Assembly: GCA_018817645.1 (NCBI GenBank)
Contig: JAHITK010000002.1
Location: 1-47,103, forward strand
Source: Patescibacteria group bacterium
GTDB taxonomy: Bacteria > Patescibacteriota > Minisyncoccia > Minisyncoccales > PEYH01
Reading direction: 5' to 3'
DNA length: 47,103 nucleotides
Of the stretch, positions 18,197-25,528 are shown one piece after another. Within the stretch, counting starts at the first letter, position 1, and each line of letters begins with the position of its first letter. The position numbers and the translations under genes are program-made. Under the pieces are notes generated by a model. The model had not been told where the DNA came from. It saw only the letters and a list, made by a program, of their open reading frames with translations, and made no database searches.

Positions 18197-18205
18197 TGGT
18201 ATAAT
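18197..18205 (+). promoter_or_regulatory. extended -10 promoter element of the VirB2-like pilin
   Basis: TGGTATAAT at 18197-18205, about 55 bp upstream of the ATG at 18260; no strong -35. Confidence 0.45.
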
Positions 18206-18259
18206 AAAACAAAACTTCAAAGGTCGGTTATTTGGAATAAATAATAAAAACAAAAAACA

Positions 18260-18619
18260 ATGAACAAAAAGATATTGGGGATAATGAGCTTAGTTGTTTT
18301 TGCCGGAACATTTGCAATGCCGGTCTTGGCACAAACAATTAGTGTTACTCCGACATCTCCACCGTCGTATACTGCAAGCCAGGCACTCGGAATAATAGGC
18401 ACACTCATTAACTATGCTTTCGGATTTCTTTTGGCAGTAGCAGTTTTGATGCTTATTTTTGCTGCATATTTGTATGTCACTGCTGGAGGAAACCCGGAAA
18501 CGGTTGGCAAAGCAAATAAAATGTTGATGTACGCATTGATCGGCATAGCAATAGCAGTGATTGTCAGAGGATTGATTGCATTGGTTGGCGCATTGCTCGG
18601 TCAGAGTATCAGCATATAA
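18260..18619 (+). CDS. VirB2/T4SS-pilin-like protein (single module)
   Basis: Signal peptide to 'VLAQ'; 'INYAFGFLLAVAVLMLIFAAYLYVTAGGNPETVGKANKMLMYALIGIAIAVIVRGLIALVGALLG'. Confidence 0.85.
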   Translation: MNKKILGIMSLVVFAGTFAMPVLAQTISVTPTSPPSYTASQALGIIGTLINYAFGFLLAVAVLMLIFAAYLYVTAGGNPETVGKANKMLMYALIGIAIAVIVRGLIALVGALLGQSISI

Positions 18620-18743
18620 GTGTTCAATCAGCCATAAATAGATCATCATTAAACAACTCTCGCCATACTCTTGAAGGACTCTTGAAGGCGGGAGTTGTTT
18701 TTGTTAATCTAATATGAGACATGGCAGTATTCGTTTTTGGCCT

Positions 18744-18825
18744 GCTGGGATGGCGAAATTGGCAAACGCACTGGGTTTAGGACCCAGCGGGGCAACCCTT
18801 GAGAGTTCGAATCTCTCTCCCAGCA
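18744..18825 (+). tRNA. tRNA-Leu(TAG)
   Basis: Acceptor GCTGGGA/TCCCAGC, anticodon stem CTGGG/CCCAG, loop TTTAGGA. Confidence 0.92.
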
Positions 18826-18834
18826 TAACCAAGA

Positions 18835-18890
18835 GAAAATTACGAGGCCCGGCCTCGTAATGAGGACTTTATTAGGGTGCGACCCTAACA
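18835..18890. repeat. compound palindromic element, copy 1
   Basis: TTACGAGGCCCGGCCTCGTAA + TTAGGGTGCGACCCTAA; reverse complement aligns with 27693-27848. Confidence 0.75.
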
Positions 18891-18892
18891 AG

Positions 18893-20872
18893 CTAAAAAT
18901 CTTGTATATCAAAGGACTCTTGCAGATTAGGGGCTATATCGGGAATCAGCCAAATCGCTTCTTCTATTTTTTCTTTTGCCAGATTTTGTTCGCCTATATT
19001 TCTTAATAGATTGATTAGAAATATATGCGCGTATTCCAATTCGGGTTCCAGCTCAACAGCCTTTTCTGCCATTTTTTTTGCTTCATCGTTTTTGGACAGG
19101 AGAAGCTCGGTTTTGGATAATTCCCAATAAGCGTTCTGATTATCAGGCGACATACTTATTGCTTTTTCAAGGATTGCTTCCGCTTCTGAAAGTTTATTTT
19201 CTTCTTCGAATGATCTATAAATCTTAGCCAAACTTAAATAACTATAGTAATCAAGAGGCGAAGATACGATGCTTTTCTCTAATTCTTGCTTAATTATGCC
19301 TATTTCTTCCCAGGAGACCGTTTCTTTATTATTTTTTACCCAGTTGATTGTGATGTCGGCTAAATGTCTCCTTGTTTCAAACTTATTCATCGGAGAAGAA
19401 AAAAGCGCTTGATTATAATAGTTTATGAAAATTGAGTCATCTCTTGCAGTGGTTGTTTTCAAGAAAGCATGATTCGCCGCGATTGGCTTTTGGATGAAAA
19501 AACAAAAACAAAATGCGAAGCCGATAAAAGAAAGAACAGCGATTATTATAGTAAAAACATTAGTGTTTCTAATAGCGCTTTCGCGCCTCGGCAATTCTTG
19601 TGTAGAAGATGAAATAAAGGCAAGCAAAAATGCGAGCATAATAAAACTTACAGTTGTATCAAACACGCTCAAGTTTCCCATAAAATGCGCTATAAGAATG
19701 GTTGTCGGAATAGTTGCTGTCCAGAAATTTATCTTTTTGCGCGAGTATCGCTTCCACAGCAGATAAATAGAAAAGCCGATAAGCGAAAAATACCCTGCGA
19801 ATCCCAGAACTCCGGCGTCAACGAGATTGCCAAATATAATATTGTGGGCCCTATCAAATCCATATTCTCCGATATACAGGAGATGCGGATCAAAACTTTT
19901 ATTCGTGGCTACCATAAAATTCTCTATACCCCAACCCAATATAGGCCTTTCTAAGAATGCTTCCCATGCCTCTTTCCAAACAATAGTCCGCGCCCCATTA
20001 GTCATATCATTAAATTTATTTTGAACTATGCTGTTGGGGGTTAAAAGCAAGATTATGAGTGACAGAAACACTGCAATCCATATCAACAGACCGATTTTTC
20101 CAAGAATAATTATTTCCCCTTTTTTCCCCAAAAAAATCAGCCATAAAAACAAGAGCAGAGGCAAAGTAGCGAGAAAAGATATTATAAAAGCCCTACCTCC
20201 GCTTGCAATAAGCGTTGCTAACATTATTATTACGCCGCTTCCCATCAGACAGCGCAAAGCGCCCTTTGCTTTATCTAAAAACCAAAATTTGAAATCATTT
20301 TTTTTCTTTAAGGCAAAGAAAGCATAAATGGCAAAATAGATATTAAAAAGAAGATAACTTGCAAGAAAAGAACTATTACCTATAAATGAGCCGGATTCCG
20401 AAGGAGGCAGACCCGGGAATCCGGTTTTATCAAACCAGAAAGTGAGAGAGCCGATGGTGGCGGAAACTACCGAAAAGATTATAAAATTCAGCCATTTTTG
20501 CTTTTTAAAAACAGAGGTTATAACCACAAAAAAAGCGAATAAATGGAGCCACATTAAAAGTCCTTCCATTCTGCCGAAATCAGACCAGAAGCTTTGGGAG
20601 GGATTGGCTCCGAAAATTGTCGTTAAAATTAGAATTAATATGAAAAAAGAGAATAATAACAGAATTGTATTTTTTTTGGGGCGATATTTCGTAGAGCAGG
20701 CAACCAAAATTAGCCAGGTAAAAAAAATGACCTCGGTAAAGAAATAGAAAAATAAGGCCTTGCTCACGGAAAAAGGGTAGATTAACCCCGGAGCAATAAC
20801 AAGAGGAGCTAATAGAATTAAATAAAAAGAAGTCCGAATAATTTTTATACAGACGGATTCAATCTTTGTCAT
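18893..20872 (-). CDS. O-antigen ligase/polymerase-like membrane protein with C-terminal TPR-like region
   Basis: About 12 TM segments; 'RTIVWKEAWEAFLERPILGWGIENF...DRAHNIIFGNLVDAGVLGF'; C-term TPR-like repeats. Confidence 0.85.
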   Translation of the reverse strand: MTKIESVCIKIIRTSFYLILLAPLVIAPGLIYPFSVSKALFFYFFTEVIFFTWLILVACSTKYRPKKNTILLLFSFFILILILTTIFGANPSQSFWSDFGRMEGLLMWLHLFAFFVVITSVFKKQKWLNFIIFSVVSATIGSLTFWFDKTGFPGLPPSESGSFIGNSSFLASYLLFNIYFAIYAFFALKKKNDFKFWFLDKAKGALRCLMGSGVIIMLATLIASGGRAFIISFLATLPLLLFLWLIFLGKKGEIIILGKIGLLIWIAVFLSLIILLLTPNSIVQNKFNDMTNGARTIVWKEAWEAFLERPILGWGIENFMVATNKSFDPHLLYIGEYGFDRAHNIIFGNLVDAGVLGFAGYFSLIGFSIYLLWKRYSRKKINFWTATIPTTILIAHFMGNLSVFDTTVSFIMLAFLLAFISSSTQELPRRESAIRNTNVFTIIIAVLSFIGFAFCFCFFIQKPIAANHAFLKTTTARDDSIFINYYNQALFSSPMNKFETRRHLADITINWVKNNKETVSWEEIGIIKQELEKSIVSSPLDYYSYLSLAKIYRSFEEENKLSEAEAILEKAISMSPDNQNAYWELSKTELLLSKNDEAKKMAEKAVELEPELEYAHIFLINLLRNIGEQNLAKEKIEEAIWLIPDIAPNLQESFDIQDF

Positions 20873-20888
20873 AAAGCATTAAAGGTTT

Positions 20889-21296
20889 TTATTTATCCTT
20901 TATGGCGATTTTTTTCTTGGAAACGGTTTGGGCCTTGGGAATTCTTAGAGTAAGCACTCCGTTTTTGACCTCGGCTTTGGCGGAAGCGATTTTCGCTTTC
21001 TCGGGCAGGATGATTTTTTTGGAAAACGGCCCCCAATAACATTCCTGTTGGAAGTAATTTTTTACTCCCTCGTCGTCCGGCTTTTGGCGAGAGCCCTTGA
21101 TAATCAGCATATCGTCTTCAGCGGAAATATCCAAATCGCTGGCGCTGATGCCGGCGATTGTTGATTGAATGACGATTTCTTTGTCGGTTTCATAGGCATC
21201 TATTGCTAACTCGCCCTCGCTGTTTTGGGAGAGCCACTCTTCTTGGGGTTGTTTTCCTTGTTTTTCGGTTTGTTCTAATTTTGATTTTTTAAACAT
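20889..21296 (-). CDS. Hsp20/alpha-crystallin family protein
   Basis: 'DKEIVIQSTIAGISASDLDISAEDDMLIIKGSR...KNGVLTLRIPKAQ'. Confidence 0.9.
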   Translation of the reverse strand: MFKKSKLEQTEKQGKQPQEEWLSQNSEGELAIDAYETDKEIVIQSTIAGISASDLDISAEDDMLIIKGSRQKPDDEGVKNYFQQECYWGPFSKKIILPEKAKIASAKAEVKNGVLTLRIPKAQTVSKKKIAIKDK

Positions 21297-21301
21297 AATT
21301 T

Positions 21302-22018
21302 TTAAAGCGCCTGGCGCATACCGTAAATTCTTAATTTGTTAACTTTTTTGAATTCGTACAGAACCACAAGGAAGAGGCCAGAAAGCATTGATATTATAAT
21401 CACGGCCTTAGACCATCCTTCTATTGTTATAGCAAGATTATATATCCCATGCAAGATAATTGACGCGGTCAGGCCGAGCAGGAAAAGTAAGGTATTTTTT
21501 TTCTTTTTGATAAGGGAGAGAGCTAAAAAGAATCCGATATTTGCGGAACAAAGGGCATGCAGGAAGGTGGCGCCGATAAATCTTCCACTTAAAGTCAAAA
21601 TGGTTTTTTCCAGAAGCTCGGGCTCTTTCAGAACAAAGAGAACCAGGATGTTTTCCAAGGCAGCGAATCCCAATCCCACGATAATCATATAAATCATGGC
21701 ATCTATCGGTTCGTCAAATGCCGGATCTCTTAGTATTCGGAACTTTATTATCAAATATTTTGCCGTTTCCTCAACCAAAGCCACTCCCAAAAGGAAATAA
21801 ATGGCAATCATTACGCCAGAAGAGAGGTTAAAATTTTTGAGCACATTTACAAAACCCCACTCTATCAAGGCGACCGGGAGAGTAATGGCCATTCCGTAAA
21901 TAAATATTTTTATGACCATTTCATTCGGTTCGGGCCTCTTGTCTTTTCTAAGATAAAAGAGCAGCCAGATGACGCTGGGCACCAGTCCGAGAATAATGAA
22001 AATAGGGTATTGGAACAT
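21302..22018 (-). CDS. PrsW family intramembrane protease
   Basis: 'LVEETAKYLIIKF', 'DEPIDAMIYMIIVGLGFAALENI', 'HALCSANIGFFLA', 'HGIYN'. Confidence 0.85.
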   Translation of the reverse strand: MFQYPIFIILGLVPSVIWLLFYLRKDKRPEPNEMVIKIFIYGMAITLPVALIEWGFVNVLKNFNLSSGVMIAIYFLLGVALVEETAKYLIIKFRILRDPAFDEPIDAMIYMIIVGLGFAALENILVLFVLKEPELLEKTILTLSGRFIGATFLHALCSANIGFFLALSLIKKKKNTLLFLLGLTASIILHGIYNLAITIEGWSKAVIIISMLSGLFLVVLYEFKKVNKLRIYGMRQAL

Positions 22019-22100
22019 AAGTTAATCACTCATCATTAATCACTAATCATCTTTATCATTTATTATTTATCGTTTGCCTGGCCAAGGCGGGCAGGCCGGC

Positions 22101-22165
22101 CTCGCCCGCCCGGGGCGGGTTGAGGCGGGACTGCTTGTCTCGCCCGCCCGGGGCGGGTTGAGGCG
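22101..22165. repeat. GC-rich palindromic repeat, two copies
   Basis: CTCGCCCGCCCGGGGCGGGTTGAGGCG at 22101-22127 and 22139-22165; core CCCGCCCGGGGCGGG recurs at about 23.87 kb. Confidence 0.85.
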
Positions 22166-22167
22166 AC

Positions 22168-23484
22168 TTAATCGCTTGCGATGCGGAGATTTGGTTCTGC
22201 TTTAATTTTATTCCAGTTTACCGCTTTTTCTCGGGGATTTAATTGGTAGGCGGCCATTGCTATCATAGCTGCGTTATCGGTGCATAATTTAGCATCCGAA
22301 ACAATCAAGTTGGCTCTTGAGTTGTATTCTTGAACCCTGTTCTCAAATTGTTTTCTTAATTCTTTGTTGGCAGCCACGCCTCCGCCGAGCATAATCGTCT
22401 TTGCTCTGTAATCCCCGGCTGCCTTAATGGTTTTTTTAATTAGAACATCAATAATTGATTGCTGGGCCTCTTTCGCCATTGCTTGAATGTATTCTTTCGA
22501 TTTTCTAATTTTAGGGCTTCTTTTTATGTAATCATACAATACTGCGGTTTTAAGTCCAGAAAAACTGAAATCATAATCTTTGGTATTGAGCATCGGCCGC
22601 GGCAATCTTATGTTTAATTTTGAATTTTGAATTTTGAATTTTGAATTGTTTTGGAATTTGGGATTTGGGATTTGGGATTTATATTGCTTGGCTTGTTGAG
22701 CAATGGCTGGCCCGCCGGGATAGCCGAGGCCGAGGATTCTCGCTATTTTGTCAAACGCTTCGCCCGCGGCATCATCTCTCGTCTCCCCTAATATTTTATA
22801 CTCCCCGATTTTTTTTGCCAAAATAATCTGCGTATGTCCACCGCTGACGATTAAGCATACCGCTGGCAAATCAATCTCGCTTCCGGTTTTCTGTTTCCTA
22901 TTTTTCGTTTTTTTTTGGATTTTGGATTTTGACACTGATTTGACATTTGGATTTTGACATTTGGATTTCTCGCCAATTTTTGCCAAAAAATTGGCGAAGA
23001 TATGCCCCTCAATATGATTAACCGGAATTATCGGCAGTTCCCACCAATAGGCGACCGCTCTGGCGAAGTTAACGCCAGTCCACAAACAAGGATCAAGACC
23101 AGGCCCCACTGTCACCGCAATATAATCAATTTTCGGCTTCTGATATTTCTCCAAGAACTTTATCAATTCTCCACAAAGAGCGGTTTCCCTATCAAGGATT
23201 TTTTTTATTATTTGGAATTTGGTGCTTGTGATTTGTTTGGAATTTGAAAATTGGGAATTGGAATTTCTAAGCAAATTTGCTTCCTTCAAAGCCCTTTTAA
23301 GCAAAGGAACCAAATTTGCTTGGTGTTCTCTTTTTGCGAGCGTCGGGTACACCCCTCCCCATTTTTTATGAATTTCCACTTGCGACGAGATGAGATTGGA
23401 TAACAATTTAAAATTTTTGGCAGAAGCGTCTGCCAAAGCAATACAAGTATCGTCGCAAGATGTTTCAACAGTCAATATCTTCAT
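22168..23484 (-). CDS. tsaD: tRNA N6-adenosine threonylcarbamoyltransferase with repeat-derived insertions
   Basis: 'ILTVETSCDDTCIAL', 'NHIEGHIFANF', 'LIVSGGHTQIIL', 'TMLGGGVAANKELR', 'CTDNAAMIA'; 438 aa, enlarged by N/Q/K-rich segments. Confidence 0.94.
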   Translation of the reverse strand: MKILTVETSCDDTCIALADASAKNFKLLSNLISSQVEIHKKWGGVYPTLAKREHQANLVPLLKRALKEANLLRNSNSQFSNSKQITSTKFQIIKKILDRETALCGELIKFLEKYQKPKIDYIAVTVGPGLDPCLWTGVNFARAVAYWWELPIIPVNHIEGHIFANFLAKIGEKSKCQNPNVKSVSKSKIQKKTKNRKQKTGSEIDLPAVCLIVSGGHTQIILAKKIGEYKILGETRDDAAGEAFDKIARILGLGYPGGPAIAQQAKQYKSQIPNPKFQNNSKFKIQNSKLNIRLPRPMLNTKDYDFSFSGLKTAVLYDYIKRSPKIRKSKEYIQAMAKEAQQSIIDVLIKKTIKAAGDYRAKTIMLGGGVAANKELRKQFENRVQEYNSRANLIVSDAKLCTDNAAMIAMAAYQLNPREKAVNWNKIKAEPNLRIASD

Positions 23485-23725
23485 CGTTTATTTAGAATAT
23501 CAAGACCCTTGAATTTTTACAACTTTTTCTCTATTATGAAACCACCTTTGAAAATCCCAATTTCCAATTTACAATTCTCAATGAAACCACAAATCCCAAT
23601 TTCCAAACCAGATTTTGGAATTTGAAAATTGGGAATTGGAAATTGAAAATTTAATTCAAAATTTAAAATTAGAAATTAAAAATATGATCTGTAAATTGAA
23701 AATTGAAAATTGAAAATTCCAGCAG

Positions 23726-23797
23726 GGCCCTATCGTCTAATGGTTAGGACACCAGGTTTTCAACCTGATAACCGGGGTTCGACTCCCCGTAGGGCCG
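23726..23797 (+). tRNA. tRNA-Glu(TTC)
   Basis: GGCCCTATCGTCTAATGGTTAGGACACCAGGTTTTCAACCTGATAACCGGGGTTCGACTCCCCGTAGGGCCG. Confidence 0.93.
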
Positions 23798-23896
23798 CAT
23801 TAGAAGAAGTTAGCGAGCTAAGCGAGCTTACTTATTCTTATGCCCGCCTTGGGGGCGGGTTATACCCGCCCGGGGCGGGCTTACAACATCATTTGT

Positions 23897-25480
23897 ATGC
23901 CCGACAAATACTACCTTAGAATTGCCTTTGCGTCTGACTTGGAGAAAACAAGCGAGCGGATATTTTACCGCTTTTTAGAAATGTTGCCCGGCCTAATGAC
24001 TTGGCTAAGTTTTTTTGGCGTAATCCTATTGTCTTATTTCAGGCCTATCTGGGTCTCTGTTTTCATTATCGTTTTTGTCATATATTGGCTTTCCAAGACA
24101 ATGTATTTTTCATTCCATTTGAAAGCGAGTTACCGCCAGATGAAGCAACATAGAGAAATTGACTGGTTAGGCAAGCTGAATAAGCTTGGCGCCGCTTCCA
24201 ACGGATTACCGGTTCGTCATTGGCAGGAGATTTACCATTTAGTAGTACTGCCAATGTATAAAGAGCCGGATGAAGTGGTGAGGGATTCGCTAAAATCTCT
24301 TTTAGAGACCGATTACCCCAAAGACAGAATGATTGTCATCTTAGCCCAGGAAGAAAGGGCGGGAGACGACTTTAACAACAATTTGACGCAGAAGATAAGC
24401 CGGGAGTTTCAAAATAGTTTTTTCCGATTTTTTATTACCGTCCATCCAAAAGACCGGTCGGGTGAGATAGCGGCCAAGTCCTCAAATGAGACCTGGGCCG
24501 CTCGAACAGGCGAAGAACTAATCTCGGGGCTCAATATCCCTTTTGAAAAAGTTATCTTCTCGTCTTTTGATATTGATACCGTTGTTTCTCCCAACTACTT
24601 CAGCTGCCTTACTTATCACTATTTGACCACTCCAAAGCCATTGCGAACCAGCTTCCAGCCAATCCCTTTATTTTTAAACAATGTCTGGCAGGCCCCGGGG
24701 ATATCGAGAATTTTTTCTTTCTCTTCAAGTTTTTGGCATTTGACTAACCAGGAAAGGCCGGAAAAATTGATAACCTTTTCTTCTCACTCGATGCCCTTCA
24801 AGGCCTTGGTTGATGTGGGGTTTAAGCAGACCGATGTTGTTTCTGATGATTCGCGGATTTTTTGGCAATGCCTTTTTTATTACGATGGAGATTACCGCGT
24901 GGAGCCCCTGCACTGCCCCATATCTATGGATGCGAACGCCGCCGAAACCCTTCGCCGAACCCTTATTCATATGTATAAACAACAAAGAAGGTGGGCTTAT
25001 GGCGCGGCGGAAATCGCTTATTTTACTTTTGGGTTTTTGAAGAATAAAAAAATATCTTTCAAAAGAAAAATTGCCCTGGCCTTTGAAATTATAGAAGGGC
25101 AGTGGAATTGGGCCTGCGCCCCTATCCTTATTTTCGTGCTCGGCTGGCTGCCGGTTTATCTTGGAGGCGCGGAGTTTACCCAGACAATTTTTTCCTATAA
25201 TCTGCCAAAAATACTCGGCAGAATCCTTGCTGTTTCTATGTTGGGTTTGGTTATGTCAATGTATTACACCTTTTATCTTCTCCCTCCCAAACCGGACACC
25301 AAAAGGCAGAAATTAAATCTTTTATGGGCGTGTTCTCAATGGATATTACTGCCGTTTACAATGATATTTTTTGTCGCTCTGCCGGCGATAGATGCTCAGA
25401 CAAGATTACTCTTGGGGAAATATATGGGATTCTGGCCCACTCCGAAACATAGGAAAGCAATTAAGCAACCAAGCAATTAA
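23897..25480 (+). CDS. family 2-like membrane glycosyltransferase
   Basis: 'YHLVVLPMYKEPDEVVRDSLKSLLETDYPKDRMIVILAQEER...FSSFDIDTVV...MYKQQRRWAYG' plus TM helices; start chosen at MPDKYYLR. Confidence 0.85.
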   Translation: MPDKYYLRIAFASDLEKTSERIFYRFLEMLPGLMTWLSFFGVILLSYFRPIWVSVFIIVFVIYWLSKTMYFSFHLKASYRQMKQHREIDWLGKLNKLGAASNGLPVRHWQEIYHLVVLPMYKEPDEVVRDSLKSLLETDYPKDRMIVILAQEERAGDDFNNNLTQKISREFQNSFFRFFITVHPKDRSGEIAAKSSNETWAARTGEELISGLNIPFEKVIFSSFDIDTVVSPNYFSCLTYHYLTTPKPLRTSFQPIPLFLNNVWQAPGISRIFSFSSSFWHLTNQERPEKLITFSSHSMPFKALVDVGFKQTDVVSDDSRIFWQCLFYYDGDYRVEPLHCPISMDANAAETLRRTLIHMYKQQRRWAYGAAEIAYFTFGFLKNKKISFKRKIALAFEIIEGQWNWACAPILIFVLGWLPVYLGGAEFTQTIFSYNLPKILGRILAVSMLGLVMSMYYTFYLLPPKPDTKRQKLNLLWACSQWILLPFTMIFFVALPAIDAQTRLLLGKYMGFWPTPKHRKAIKQPSN

Positions 25481-25507
25481 ACAACTAAGCAACTAAACAA
25501 CTAAACA
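25456..25507. repeat. period-8 AT-rich tandem array (AAGCAATT / AAACAACT)
   Basis: AAGCAATT AAGCAACC AAGCAATT AAACAACT AAGCAACT AAACAACT AAACATG. Confidence 0.8.
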
Positions 25508-25528
25508 TGCCAGAATGTTTAATTGGGT

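Noticed and set aside
25456-25507. CRISPR-like short repeat array
   Set aside because: Period-8 AT-rich array with no unique spacers; related instead to the IVP-element flanks.
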